64,000 bases of DNA. Source: Pontibacter liquoris. Its GTDB lineage: Bacteria; Bacteroidota; Bacteroidia; Cytophagales; Hymenobacteraceae. The translations under genes were made by a program, and so were the position numbers. Under the pieces are notes generated by a model, which had not been told where the DNA came from, ran no database searches, and saw only the letters and a list, made by a program, of their open reading frames with translations. The DNA lies in contig NZ_JALEBG010000001.1 in NCBI RefSeq assembly GCF_022758235.1, forward strand, positions 2,666,001 through 2,730,000, written 5' to 3'. Shown here one piece after another: positions 8,578-18,092 of this stretch; position 1 is the stretch's first letter, and every line of letters starts with the position of its first letter.

Positions 8578-10788
8578 ATGAAAATAAAATTTACCCTTAC
8601 AGTTAAAGCCCTTCTATTATCCGGAAAGAGTGCAGCCTGGTTGCTTTTCATCTGCCTTATGAGCTGTGCCCTGCCCGCTTTCAGTCAATCGGCCAGCCAG
8701 GCAGCACCGGCTGCGCCTGTTACCAAAGCCCGGAAAAACCTTGCCAACAAGCCTTTCGTGGTTGGCAGACCAGGCAATGAACTTCGCTTTGTGGCCGCTG
8801 CTTCCCAGTCCATGCAGCCTTACGTATCAGCCGTACGCCCTGAAAACGGTGCCACCGATGTTCCGATCGACAAGTCCATTTCCGTTGACCTGGAATTTCC
8901 GAATGGCAATGGCCTGGATGGAAACACGGTAACTATTCAAACGGTAAGGCTATATGAGATAAAGGGGGCTCTGCGGATGCAGGTGGCCGGAACGGCCGTC
9001 AATGCGACTGCGGCCGGCGATGCCATTACACTTTCTGCTCCGCTGGCCCTTAGCACGACCTACGAATTTGAAATAACCGATCAGGTAAAAGACCTCGAAG
9101 GATATCCTATCCTGCCTTTTACCTCCCGCTTCACTACCACCAATACCTCCTCCGTTACGTTGGCTGGATTGGATGGGGTTGCCTTTACGCCACAAACCCT
9201 GATCTCGGCCAGCCCCGACAACGACGGGTTCACTTCCCTGGCCATCGGCCCGGACCACCGCCTGTATGCCACCACCTCCGGCGGCAAAATAGAACGGTGG
9301 GATATTCAGCCGGATGGTACGCTGCTAAACCAGGTCACGATCGCCCCTTTTGGCGATACCAAGCAGCTCCTAATCGGTTTTCATTTCGATCCTTACGCCA
9401 CGGCCACGAACCTGCAGGCCTGGATTGCTTATTCTTCGGGTGAGTTCATGCGTGCTCCCGACTGGTCGAGCCGCATTGCAAAGATAAACCTTACTGACCC
9501 GGTCAAACCCGAGACCAAAGTATACGTGACCAACCTGCCGCGCTCTTACAAGGATCATAGTATAAATTCCATTGATTTCGGTCCGGATGGTGCCTTGTAT
9601 GTCATGATGGGCAGCAACACAGCCATGGGGGAATCGAACAAAGTATGGGGCAACCGCCCGGAAAGACTTTTATCAGCGGCCGTGTTGCGCCTGGATATTG
9701 TAAAGGCCGATAAAAAGCCGCTGCCCATTGATGCCATGACGAGGGATGGTGGCGGCACTTATAATCCTTATGCCAGCGATGCGCCGCTAACCCTTTTTGC
9801 CACGGGCATCCGGAATGCTTACGACCTAGTATGGCACAGCAACGGCCAGTTGTATGTGCCCACAAATGGCTCTGCCGCCGGCGGCAATACGCCGGCGTTA
9901 AAGTCTGGCACCATCTGGTCGGATGGTAAACCCTATACCGGCCCCGATATTCCGGCTTTAACTAACGTGCGGGCTACACAGTGTGATTTCCTTTACAGTG
10001 TGGTGAAAGGCGGGTATTATGGCCACCCGAATGCCCTGAGAAACGAATATATTTTAAACGGCGGCAACCCCACCGACGGGAAAGATCCGGGAGAGATCGT
10101 TTGGACGGCTTCGGGCAATTCCTACGGCTACCCGGTAGGCACTCCCAAAGAACCTAACTTCCGGGGCTGGGCCTATAACTTCGGGCCCAATATCTCTCCC
10201 AACGGCGCCATCGAATATAAAAGCAATGCCTTTGGGGGCAAGTTGCAGGGGCGGCTGCTGGTGTGCCGCTTTAGTGGCGGTGACGACCTGATCGTACTCG
10301 AGCCGGGTCCTACCGGTCTGGAGATCGTAAGCGCTGTAGATGGCATCCAGGTGCCGGGGTTCAGGCGGCCTTACGCTAACCCGCTGGATGTGACGGAAGA
10401 TGAACTAACGGGCAACCTCTACATCTCCGAGTACTTCGACATGAACGGCAAGGGCAAACCGCAGATCACGTTGCTAAAAGCCAATGAGCCTGCTAGGCCG
10501 GAAGTGCCCGGCGGCGACTCAACGGTGGACATGATCGTTTACCCAAACCCTGTGACCCGCCGAGAAATGTTTATACTACTGCACAAGCTCCAACCAAAAG
10601 AAGAAGTAAACGTGACATTGCTCGACATTGATGGCCGCCTGGTAACTTCTCACACTGAATTATCGGACGAGCAGGGTTCCCTGAAAATGCAGATTGCCCT
10701 AGATCCCAAACTGCACGGGGGCCTGTATATTATCAAGCTACAGGCTGCTTCCGGCAAAACCGAGTTTAAGCGCGTGATCATTCAGTAG
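8578..10788 (+). CDS. Secreted T9SS beta-propeller (sugar dehydrogenase-like) protein with Ig-like domain
   Basis: 736 residues. A long signal peptide ends near residue 37 (ALPAFSQ). Residues about 80-190 resemble a bacterial Ig-like (Big_5/SbsA) domain: PENGATDVPIDKSISVDL near the start and FTSRFTT near the end. About 205-625 is a beta-propeller of the PQQ-dependent glucose/sorbosone dehydrogenase type (IGPDHRLYATTSGGKIERW, FGPDGALYVMMGSN, GIRNAYDLVWHSNGQLYVPTNG). Residues about 655-736 form a T9SS type A sorting domain (YPNPVTRREM, GGLYIIKL). Expected to be exported and surface-attached or released. I cannot confirm PQQ binding, so oxidation of a sugar is only family inference. Single-gene unit ending at a strong hairpin. 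Confidence 0.8.
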   Translation: MKIKFTLTVKALLLSGKSAAWLLFICLMSCALPAFSQSASQAAPAAPVTKARKNLANKPFVVGRPGNELRFVAAASQSMQPYVSAVRPENGATDVPIDKSISVDLEFPNGNGLDGNTVTIQTVRLYEIKGALRMQVAGTAVNATAAGDAITLSAPLALSTTYEFEITDQVKDLEGYPILPFTSRFTTTNTSSVTLAGLDGVAFTPQTLISASPDNDGFTSLAIGPDHRLYATTSGGKIERWDIQPDGTLLNQVTIAPFGDTKQLLIGFHFDPYATATNLQAWIAYSSGEFMRAPDWSSRIAKINLTDPVKPETKVYVTNLPRSYKDHSINSIDFGPDGALYVMMGSNTAMGESNKVWGNRPERLLSAAVLRLDIVKADKKPLPIDAMTRDGGGTYNPYASDAPLTLFATGIRNAYDLVWHSNGQLYVPTNGSAAGGNTPALKSGTIWSDGKPYTGPDIPALTNVRATQCDFLYSVVKGGYYGHPNALRNEYILNGGNPTDGKDPGEIVWTASGNSYGYPVGTPKEPNFRGWAYNFGPNISPNGAIEYKSNAFGGKLQGRLLVCRFSGGDDLIVLEPGPTGLEIVSAVDGIQVPGFRRPYANPLDVTEDELTGNLYISEYFDMNGKGKPQITLLKANEPARPEVPGGDSTVDMIVYPNPVTRREMFILLHKLQPKEEVNVTLLDIDGRLVTSHTELSDEQGSLKMQIALDPKLHGGLYIIKLQAASGKTEFKRVIIQ

Positions 10789-10872
10789 CCCTCCATTCGC
10801 TTCAGAACGTAAGCTCCTGATTTAGAAATGCACCATATAAGATGGCAGCAGCTGCGAGTTGAAGCTACATGA

Positions 10873-10933
10873 AAGTATAAAAGAATACGGCCACAGGTAA
10901 GCTAACTACCTGTGGCCGTATTCTTTTATACTT
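10873..10933. terminator. Long perfect terminator hairpin with AAGTATA ends
   Basis: Perfect 27-bp stem (10873-10899 with 10907-10933) and a 7-nt loop. The stem begins with AAGTATAA and ends with TTATACTT, so the heptamer pairs with its own copy. Between the plus-strand propeller gene and the minus-strand cluster end at 11064; usable as a two-way terminator. Confidence 0.85.
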
Positions 10934-11063
10934 GCTAAGTTGTAGTTGTAGCAGGTATTGATAGTATTTTAAAGCAGGAAGTTTAGAAATGCCAGCCGGC
11001 AAGTGCAACAGGATAGCGTAAAGAAAGGCACCTATCAGATGGCACCCTACAAGTATGGCGAGC

Positions 11064-11717
11064 TTACTTTCTGACTTCCAGCGTGCCTACCTTCGGTAAG
11101 ATCTGGATCACAAACCGGCGGTCACGGATATCGCCTTTACGGCCTGCTCCTTCAAAGCCGCTTCCGGCTGCGATCAGCTCAATCCGGTCTTTGGGGAACC
11201 TGATGCCGGCATTCTGCCAGAACCGGAGCAGCGCCAGCGCCCGCTGGTAACTAAGCTCCAGGGCATACTCCCGCTGGGTGATGTTGCGGGGATCGCCTTT
11301 CGGAAAACTGGCCGCACGGCCGTCTATCACGATCAGGTATTTTACGTCTTTGTCTTTGATAGAATTGATGACCTGGCTCAAATTTTGCCCGGCCCTGAGG
11401 AGCGGCGCCCGCGAACGCTCCGGTATCACGGCGCTGCTCTGCTCAAAGAGCACATCTACCAGCAGCTCATGCCGTTTATACTTGGCATTGTACTGGAAAT
11501 ACTTTTCATCCAGGCGGGCGAGTGCCGCTTTTATCTCATCCAACTTGCGCTTTTCCTGTACCTCAACCTGCAGGCGGGCTATATTTTCGCGGTTCTCCCG
11601 GTCTTTGCCCTGAAACATTTTAAAGCTCAGCACAAACAACACCAGCATTACCAGGAACAGCACCGTCATCAGGTCGACATAGCTGGGCCAGAAAAAATCC
11701 CTGCTCTCCTTGTTCAT
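11064..11717 (-). CDS. MotB/ZorB-like protein: one TM helix plus OmpA-like peptidoglycan-binding domain
   Basis: 217 residues. One N-terminal membrane helix (about 13-34: YVDLMTVLFLVMLVLFVLSF) carries Asp15 at its cytoplasmic end, the position of the proton-binding Asp of MotB and ZorB. A charged, probably coiled linker (about 35-85) leads to an OmpA-like domain with the typical LSYQRALALLRFW helix and RDRRFVIQI strand. In MotAB/ExbBD/ZorAB machines this subunit anchors the stator to peptidoglycan and plugs the channel. It is the last gene of the cluster, 2 bp after the MotA/TolQ-like gene, so the two are surely co-translated partners. Gliding or flagellar genes are absent nearby, arguing against a simple motility stator. 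Confidence 0.8.
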   Translation of the reverse strand: MNKESRDFFWPSYVDLMTVLFLVMLVLFVLSFKMFQGKDRENRENIARLQVEVQEKRKLDEIKAALARLDEKYFQYNAKYKRHELLVDVLFEQSSAVIPERSRAPLLRAGQNLSQVINSIKDKDVKYLIVIDGRAASFPKGDPRNITQREYALELSYQRALALLRFWQNAGIRFPKDRIELIAAGSGFEGAGRKGDIRDRRFVIQILPKVGTLEVRK

Positions 11718-11719
11718 AC

Positions 11720-13477
11720 TTACCTCCTGTTATTTCCGCCTCCGAAAATTTTGCCCAACGCCGCTTTAAAAGGCCCCGGCTCCATACTTTTTATCATCAG
11801 GGTATTCAGGGTCTGGAGTTGCCCGAGCAGTTGCTGCTGAATAACCGAATCGGCTTCTATTTTCTGAAGCAGGCGTTCATTGGTCTGCTGTATCTGGCCG
11901 GCAAGTTGTTGCTGGTTATGGTTCAGGCGCTCCTGCTGCTTGTCGAGGTCTGCGAAGGGCTGCATGTAGTCCACAATGCGCTGGTAAATGTTGTCCTGGT
12001 TCAGGTTGCGGAAATGCTCCTGCCACTTTTCATACGCATTCTGGGCATCGCGTTCCTGGTGCTGCAGCCGCGCTTCCATCAGATCGGTCAGCCGGAGGGC
12101 GGCCTTATCGAAATACTGCTCCACCCGGGAGCCAATGTCGTTTAACTCGCGTTCGTGCTGCCCAAAGAAGTTAACCTGCCGCTGTATGGATTCGTCGTGT
12201 TTCTGCAGGTAGCCCGGCACCTGGTCAAAGCCTTGCTGCAGGCTGGTCAGGCGGCCCAGCACCTCGCTTATACTATGTGTCAGCTCGGCGCCTTTCTGCA
12301 CCGATTCATTCAGGGCTACCTGGTAGTTCATAAAGTTCCGGAACAACTGCTCGCTTTCCTTCATCTTGTCAAACACCTGCAGGTTGGCATTGGCCATCTG
12401 CGTGAAACCGATCTTATCCAGCTTCTCAATAAATTCTTTCTGCGTGCTGATGTTCTCCGTGAGCGTATCCACAATGGGCCGGAAACCGAGGATCTTATCC
12501 AGAAAATCCTTGTTAAACGAATCGAGCACCGATTTCAGGTTGCCCAGGCTGGCAGCCATATCCGAGTTAAGCTTGGGCAGCAGGTGCGTCTGCAGGAAAG
12601 TATAATACTCGTTCTGCAGCCTGTCGCGTGTGCTGCGGGCATTCTTCAGCGCATGGTTGCCGATGAGCGTGAGCAGCAGCCCGCAAAAGCTGCCGGCCAT
12701 AGCTATCAGTACTCCGAAGAGAAAAGAAGGGATGTTCTGGTCTGTGATGAACGAGCCCGCGGCAGCGCCGGTATCTTCCCCACCCAAGCCCGACCAGATC
12801 AGGCTCGACAACCCGATGATCACCCCGGAAAAAGTACCCAGCAAGCCCACATACAATGGCGTGGAGACAGTAGACTGCACTTCCGCTTCCAGGGCTTCGG
12901 AATAGCGCTCCGACACATCCTTGAGGATATCAAAATCCGCGGCAGCGCCTTTATTCCGTTTCAGGTACTCGTTGGTGCTTCGGATAATCTTGCTGAACGT
13001 CTCGGATGGGTTGCGGACCTCGATCAGGTCGATGGTGGCAGCTGCTTTCCCGCCTGCCGCCACGGTACTCACCAGCGTATCGGGGTCGCCTTGTACCAGG
13101 TAAATATTATTCCCTTTCAGCAGCCGCTCAAACTTCTCTTTTGGGATAGTATAAGCCGGCACCGGGCCACCTTTTGCCTCGATGTGGAGCAGATCATTTT
13201 CCACCGAAACGATCCGCTTTACAGCCGGGTTCGAGGGCGTATATTCGCGGAAAGGCTTGCCCGCTAAAAGCTTCTCCCATACCTGTTCGGCGGCCGGGCT
13301 ATTGGCAGCCGGAGCCGGGCTTTGGTCGAGCAGCAGCTCCGCTACCGACAGCTGCTCTTCGGAAGGAAAAAGATCTTTGATCAGCGCAATTTTGCTCCTG
13401 GTATGCCGGTAGATATAAAACTGGTAACCAAGTATACACAGCACCAAAAGCGCCTCAAAAATAAAGATCCCTTCCAT
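11720..13477 (-). CDS. MotA/TolQ/ExbB-like (ZorA-like) proton channel subunit with long coiled-coil tail
   Basis: 585 residues. TM1 at about 3-23, then a 180-residue cytoplasmic region, then TM2 (about 206-230, YVGLLGTFSGVIIGLSSLIW) and TM3 (about 247-272, FLFGVLIAMAGSFCGLLLTL), which carry the small-residue and Thr/Ser pattern of MotA/TolQ/ExbB channels. About 280-560 is Gln/Leu/Asp-rich and predicted coiled coil, giving a long intracellular tail as in ZorA, where it transmits ion-driven rotation into the cytoplasm. Overall size and layout are closer to ZorA than to MotA (no tail) or ExbB (short). 9 bp after the upstream gene, 2 bp before the MotB-like gene. Role in this cluster is inferred. 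Confidence 0.75.
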   Translation of the reverse strand: MEGIFIFEALLVLCILGYQFYIYRHTRSKIALIKDLFPSEEQLSVAELLLDQSPAPAANSPAAEQVWEKLLAGKPFREYTPSNPAVKRIVSVENDLLHIEAKGGPVPAYTIPKEKFERLLKGNNIYLVQGDPDTLVSTVAAGGKAAATIDLIEVRNPSETFSKIIRSTNEYLKRNKGAAADFDILKDVSERYSEALEAEVQSTVSTPLYVGLLGTFSGVIIGLSSLIWSGLGGEDTGAAAGSFITDQNIPSFLFGVLIAMAGSFCGLLLTLIGNHALKNARSTRDRLQNEYYTFLQTHLLPKLNSDMAASLGNLKSVLDSFNKDFLDKILGFRPIVDTLTENISTQKEFIEKLDKIGFTQMANANLQVFDKMKESEQLFRNFMNYQVALNESVQKGAELTHSISEVLGRLTSLQQGFDQVPGYLQKHDESIQRQVNFFGQHERELNDIGSRVEQYFDKAALRLTDLMEARLQHQERDAQNAYEKWQEHFRNLNQDNIYQRIVDYMQPFADLDKQQERLNHNQQQLAGQIQQTNERLLQKIEADSVIQQQLLGQLQTLNTLMIKSMEPGPFKAALGKIFGGGNNRR

Positions 13478-13486
13478 GTAAGCGGT

Positions 13487-14374
13487 TTATCTGAAATCAA
13501 TTCGGGCCTTTTCCATGATCTTCCAGCCATTGTTTACTTTGGTGAGCACACCATCCTGTTGCTGCACCACTTTGGTCACCATGCGGTTGGAAGGCTTTTC
13601 AAAATCAAAGGCATTTTCAAGGCGGTCAATCCCCTGTGCGATCACAAAAGCATGGTTGCCTGCCAGGTTAAAACGGTAATGGGTTGAGCTGCTGCCGTCT
13701 GCCGGCGCATCGATCTCGATGTAACTGTCTGAATCAGGGCGTTGCTGCAACTGGTGCATTCTGATCACGCCATCTTCCGGAATAATAGCATACCGGATAC
13801 GTGATTCCGGCTCAGCTTCCGGAATAACGGTTGGCGGCATACTTCCAGCGGCCTGTTCTAGTTCGTCCAGGAGATCTCCGCCGGCAATTTCCAGTTTAAT
13901 GGGCTTTGCAGCCGGAAGTTGCTGTTCTCTGCGCGTTTCTTCTTCCGGGTTTCTCTCCATTGGCTCATTACGGCCTTTGGGTTCGTTCCGGCGTCTGTTT
14001 TCTTTTTTACGTCTTGGTTGCTGTTCCTGTGGCTGCTGCTGAATCATAGGGGCTTCTTCTGACTGGATTGCCTGCGGCTGTGGCTGCGGTCGCTCACGCT
14101 CCCGTTGCCGCTGCCGCTGTTCGGGCTGTGGTTCCTGCCGCTGCTCAGGCCGCTGCTTTTTCTGGCGCCCGGATTCGTTTGGTTCGTTGGCTGGTCTGTT
14201 TCCGCGGCTTGAGGCGCCTTCCAGTCTTCGGAGCCTTTCTTCCAGAAAGCTGTTCTTGTCTCTCAGCTTTTCAAGCTTGCTTCCCAGAATATGATGCGAG
14301 CTGCTGGCCCTGATAAAAGCAAAACCTGCTCCTACCAGTGCTATGATACTTATGATGATTGCGATAAAATCCAT
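13487..14374 (-). CDS. Membrane-anchored Q/R/P-rich protein of unknown function
   Basis: 295 residues, family not recognised. Residues 2-22 form one membrane helix (DFIAIIISIIALVGAGFAFI), 30-52 a short coiled coil, about 55-150 a highly biased Gln/Arg/Glu/Pro tract (repeats of QRQR, RERERPQPQPQ, RRRNEPKGRNEPMERN), and about 175-295 a more ordinary, probably folded and beta-rich domain (RYAIIPEDGVIRM, YRFNLAGNHAFVIA). The tract looks like a flexible cytoplasmic tether between membrane and globular head. It lies between the actin-like ATPase gene and the channel gene (9 bp), so it may link the cytoplasmic ATPase to the membrane motor; that is inference. Confidence 0.6.
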   Translation of the reverse strand: MDFIAIIISIIALVGAGFAFIRASSSHHILGSKLEKLRDKNSFLEERLRRLEGASSRGNRPANEPNESGRQKKQRPEQRQEPQPEQRQRQRERERPQPQPQAIQSEEAPMIQQQPQEQQPRRKKENRRRNEPKGRNEPMERNPEEETRREQQLPAAKPIKLEIAGGDLLDELEQAAGSMPPTVIPEAEPESRIRYAIIPEDGVIRMHQLQQRPDSDSYIEIDAPADGSSSTHYRFNLAGNHAFVIAQGIDRLENAFDFEKPSNRMVTKVVQQQDGVLTKVNNGWKIMEKARIDFR

Positions 14375-14502
14375 GTAATCCTGCTGTTAATTTCTTTTAG
14401 TGATGTTACAAAGATGGCTGTTTTTTTCGGCTTGCATATAGCTATAACCAAACCACCTCTCTCCCAGCCCGAATCAGAAGGAAAAAAGGGGATTTGTTAC
14501 CT

Positions 14503-17500
14503 TCAGGAAAAAGTGCTCACCTGCGTTTGTTGCTTGTACAATTCTTTAGACAACAAGTATAACGACTGCTTGAGCGGCATAAAGAACATGGTCTCGTGCA
14601 ATGGCTCGCGGTCTGTCAGGCCATTTACAGTATCTTCCAACACCATGGTGTAGCTGTCCTGCAGGTTAGCGCGCATAAACTCCAGCACCCGCATTGGGTC
14701 TACTTCCACGCCCATTGAGCGCATCAGCGGCGAAATGTCCGCGTCGTCGAGCAGCATGGTCAGGCAAGCCATCACATTGTCCATCACTTCCTGGCGCAAC
14801 TCGCCCGTGATCTGCGTTTTAGTAACCGGCGTTAAAGCATCTGCCATGTTGGCTGAACCGGTCGGCTTCATGATCGGGATGTTGGTCAGATCGTTCAGGT
14901 CGGTTCCTTCCAGCGCCATGGCGCCGCCGTTAGCCGTTACCTGTTTCGGATTATCTACCAGCACCAGTTTAAAGTTAGCAGGCGGCTCTTGCCCCGTCAC
15001 TTTCTGGAAAATGGCTTTGGCATAACGCTCCACGTTCGAGAGGTTGTTGCCCGCACTCAGCAGCTTGATGTACAAACTGCCGCGACCGCTGAAGGAGATG
15101 TAGCGCGGCACTTTCACGTCCAGTTGCTGCACGAGCTGCGCCAGGTGGTACATCAGCGAACCAAAGTGCAGGTAGAACATCAACCGCAGCTGGCGCGCCT
15201 GCAACAGCTGCGAGCTGTAGTTCAGTTCTTTGTCGTAGCTGAACAAGAGCGAGCTGATATCGGCGGAGTTGAAGTCCGGGTTGTCCAGGGCTGTTTCCAG
15301 GAACTTGCGGTACTCGCGTCCTTCTTCCGTGAGCGGAATGCGCAGCACGTGGTCCACGCCGTACTGCAGCAGGCCGTTGTCTTTGCTTGTTTTTACGGTG
15401 GCAAAACCATCGCCCCACAAATCGTTACCGGCAAAGCGGAACGAGGAGCTGTGCGAAGGCTTGCGGTTGGTAAACAGCAGCACGTCGGTGGTACCGCCGC
15501 CGATGTCCACGTTGATCAGGTTCTCGTCCTGGCTCGGCACCACAGCACCGGTACGGGACAGGAAGTAGAACGGCGCTACCGATTCTGTAATGCAAACCGT
15601 GTTTCTACCGTTCTTGAACACGCTGTTGTACACGGTATCCCACACATTCTGGAACATGTTGCGCGAATACTCGTCAAAGCTCAGTGGGGCAAACCACACG
15701 ATCTTGGTGCTGGCCACGTTGCCGTTATTCAATACTACTTTGTTTTTAATAAGCAGCATGATCTCGGTGAAGAAGGCTTCGATACGGCGCTTACCGGTAT
15801 TGGTCAGCGTCTCGCTCCACTTCAGGTCGGTGTGGTAGGTCTGCTTGTACTGTTCCTGGTGCGTGCCTTCGGTGTTGATGGAGAAACCGATGTTGATGTT
15901 GCCAAACAGGTTCGTGATCTGGTTTTCAAAATCAATGGACTCGCAGGTAGCCGTACGCGTCGGGAAGTTATAAAGCGAACCGCCGGAACCGATGATCAAC
16001 GGGATGAATTCGCGCTTGAGCAAGGTCTCTACGGCAAACAACCTGCCGAATCCGCGCTTGTGAAAACGCTGGTAATCCGTTAATGCAGGGTCTTCGGAAG
16101 GCTTGTTGAGCATTACCAGCTGCTGGTCATTAGCAGTGATGGAGAATTCGCGCGGCGGCTGGTTAGCGCCGGAAGTATAGGCAATGTGCGTATTCGACGT
16201 TCCGAAGTCGATGGCAAAGGTAAAGTTGTGTATCCCCTGCTGCTTTTCTTCAAACTTCGGCACGATCAGCGCTTTGCCCACAAAATCTACGCCGGCGTGC
16301 GTAAACTCCGCCACATCGAAGTGCGTGCCGCGGATCTCATAATAAGTACTGCCGGCGCTGCTGTTACTCTTCTTCGTACGCTTGTGTGCCGTGGCCGAAA
16401 TGATACCGCCACCGGTTTCGAGCTGCTTGCCGCCTACAAAGAAGCTGAGCGAATGGTTCTTGTTCACCAGCAGCGGATCGATGTCTTCGTCTACCAGCAT
16501 CACCTTGTATAAGTCGTTGTACTGCACCGCATCGGTGAACTTGTAGAACGGGAACACGCCCAGACCAATTCTGGATTTGAGGATATGGCCTTTCTCCGGA
16601 ATCACGTTGCCGTGCGCGTCTTTTGAGTTGAGCGGGTTGTCGTAATAGCTGCGCTCGTACACCACGTTTCCTTTCTCGGTTGGCACGTTCAGCGTTACCC
16701 GCACATGGTTCACGTCGATGTGGAAGGTCAGGTGATTGGCCAAATCTTCCGGCGTAAAGAACTGGAAGTATAAGCTCGTGATCGGCAGCAGGTAATTGAA
16801 TGTTTTATCTGTAACACCCGGCTGATACACCACCGTTCCACTATAGAAACGGTCAGTATTTACCTCGTAAGGCACCTGCACCAGCGTTTCCTGCAACAGG
16901 TCGTTTATAGTTAAGTATGGGTAGTTAAACCCAACCCCTGGCAGCGATCGGTTCTCCAATGGTTTCTCATCGTAATAGCCAACAATGGTATTTACCGGCC
17001 AGGCCAAGTTGTTTACATACTTGATGTTCGGTGCCAGTCTTAATTCAGGCTTCAACACAATTGGTCGCTCGCCGGCGAAACCAGTATGGGTTGGCCGGAT
17101 GAACAGGTCGCTGCTCGTAACAGCAGTCTGGTCTTTCTTTACCAGGAAGTTCAGGTGGCCCACATGCACCGGGTTCTGCTGAAAATCCACCAGTTGCAGG
17201 TATTCCGAGGCGATGGCATTCTGGCCTACGTTTCCGGCCATGTTGATCTTGCGCAGCAGGTTCTCATCCAGCGCATTGTACACGGCCGGGAAGGCCTGGA
17301 TCATCGCAGGGTTCGACACAAACAGCTTGTGCACGTACTCCCGGAAATCCTGTTCCCGATCCTCGAGCGACACATAGTTATCGTCGAAGTAGGTACCGAT
17401 GTTCTGCGCCCGGTTTATACTTAGCGGCTGCACGTTTGGTGCTACAAACAGGAAGGTCAGCGGCGACGTGCCTCCGATGAGCTGCATGTGGCGGTCGCCG

Positions 17501-17967
17501 CGTGGGCTTGTAGATTCGAAGAAGATCAGGAAAATGTCCTCAATGCCCTGGAAGCGGCTGTCGTTCATGAACAGCTCCAGCGTTCGACCCAGCAAACTCG
17601 TGTTCGGGTTCGACTGCATAGCACCTAGCTGCTGGTGTTTGTTCCAACGGCGAATGATGATTTTGTTACCGGCCTGCGCATAGCTTTGGTGGTTATAAAG
17701 CAGCTCCCACAGATCCCAGAAATGAGTTACGAACTTGTGGTAAATGGTGTTGTTGTTGGAGCCTGCCACACCGCGCTTTACAAAATCGAAAGCGGTTTCG
17801 AACAGGTGCATGCGGGCAAATGGCGTCGGAATGGAGGCGTTGATTTTCAAGGCACGGCCCCCGGCGCCATCGGTGATATCTTTTATCTCGGTGCTCGTGA
17901 TCTGGCTGGTCTTGGCCCAGCCCTCCACGTTCGAACCGGTTTTATGTAGACGAAGTACTTTCGGCAT
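14503..17967 (-). CDS. Large protein with C-terminal actin/Hsp70-type ATPase domain (possibly SrfB-related)
   Basis: 1154 residues. The first 575 or so are probably beta-rich and match nothing I recognise. From about 578 the actin/Hsp70 fold is clear: phosphate-1 motif FAIDFGTSNTHIAY (about 580-595), phosphate-2 motif NVDIGGGTTDVLLF (about 816-830) and adenosine motif YISFSGRGSLYIKL (about 950-965), in the right order and spacing. No signal peptide, so cytoplasmic. The size and layout recall the poorly understood SrfB 'virulence factor' family, but I cannot confirm this from memory. The start MPKVLRLHKTG follows the 370-bp repeat-bearing gap. The fold suggests ATP-driven conformational switching or polymer formation beside the tubulin-like partner. 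Confidence 0.8.
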   Translation of the reverse strand: MPKVLRLHKTGSNVEGWAKTSQITSTEIKDITDGAGGRALKINASIPTPFARMHLFETAFDFVKRGVAGSNNNTIYHKFVTHFWDLWELLYNHQSYAQAGNKIIIRRWNKHQQLGAMQSNPNTSLLGRTLELFMNDSRFQGIEDIFLIFFESTSPRGDRHMQLIGGTSPLTFLFVAPNVQPLSINRAQNIGTYFDDNYVSLEDREQDFREYVHKLFVSNPAMIQAFPAVYNALDENLLRKINMAGNVGQNAIASEYLQLVDFQQNPVHVGHLNFLVKKDQTAVTSSDLFIRPTHTGFAGERPIVLKPELRLAPNIKYVNNLAWPVNTIVGYYDEKPLENRSLPGVGFNYPYLTINDLLQETLVQVPYEVNTDRFYSGTVVYQPGVTDKTFNYLLPITSLYFQFFTPEDLANHLTFHIDVNHVRVTLNVPTEKGNVVYERSYYDNPLNSKDAHGNVIPEKGHILKSRIGLGVFPFYKFTDAVQYNDLYKVMLVDEDIDPLLVNKNHSLSFFVGGKQLETGGGIISATAHKRTKKSNSSAGSTYYEIRGTHFDVAEFTHAGVDFVGKALIVPKFEEKQQGIHNFTFAIDFGTSNTHIAYTSGANQPPREFSITANDQQLVMLNKPSEDPALTDYQRFHKRGFGRLFAVETLLKREFIPLIIGSGGSLYNFPTRTATCESIDFENQITNLFGNINIGFSINTEGTHQEQYKQTYHTDLKWSETLTNTGKRRIEAFFTEIMLLIKNKVVLNNGNVASTKIVWFAPLSFDEYSRNMFQNVWDTVYNSVFKNGRNTVCITESVAPFYFLSRTGAVVPSQDENLINVDIGGGTTDVLLFTNRKPSHSSSFRFAGNDLWGDGFATVKTSKDNGLLQYGVDHVLRIPLTEEGREYRKFLETALDNPDFNSADISSLLFSYDKELNYSSQLLQARQLRLMFYLHFGSLMYHLAQLVQQLDVKVPRYISFSGRGSLYIKLLSAGNNLSNVERYAKAIFQKVTGQEPPANFKLVLVDNPKQVTANGGAMALEGTDLNDLTNIPIMKPTGSANMADALTPVTKTQITGELRQEVMDNVMACLTMLLDDADISPLMRSMGVEVDPMRVLEFMRANLQDSYTMVLEDTVNGLTDREPLHETMFFMPLKQSLYLLSKELYKQQTQVSTFS

Positions 17968-18092
17968 GTTTGTTTTAGTTTGTTAAAGTATGATTTGTAT
18001 CAAACAGATGACTAGTCTTGGTCTTCTTTTCAGTTGCCTCCCAAACTTTAAATGTTGTTGTTTTTTGCCAGCTTTCGCCTCGCCGGCTGGGC

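Noticed and set aside
12155..13267. Plus-strand open frame (370 codons) opposite the MotA/TolQ-like gene
   Set aside because: Antisense shadow of a well-supported gene with matching channel motifs; no start context or family.
13900..14220. Tract of repeated Q/R/E/P codons as a CRISPR-like or tandem DNA repeat
   Set aside because: Irregular units with no constant repeat length; it is coding low-complexity in a membrane-tethered protein.
14989..16083. Plus-strand open frame (364 codons) opposite the actin-like gene
   Set aside because: Antisense shadow; the minus-strand frame has the actin/Hsp70 motifs.
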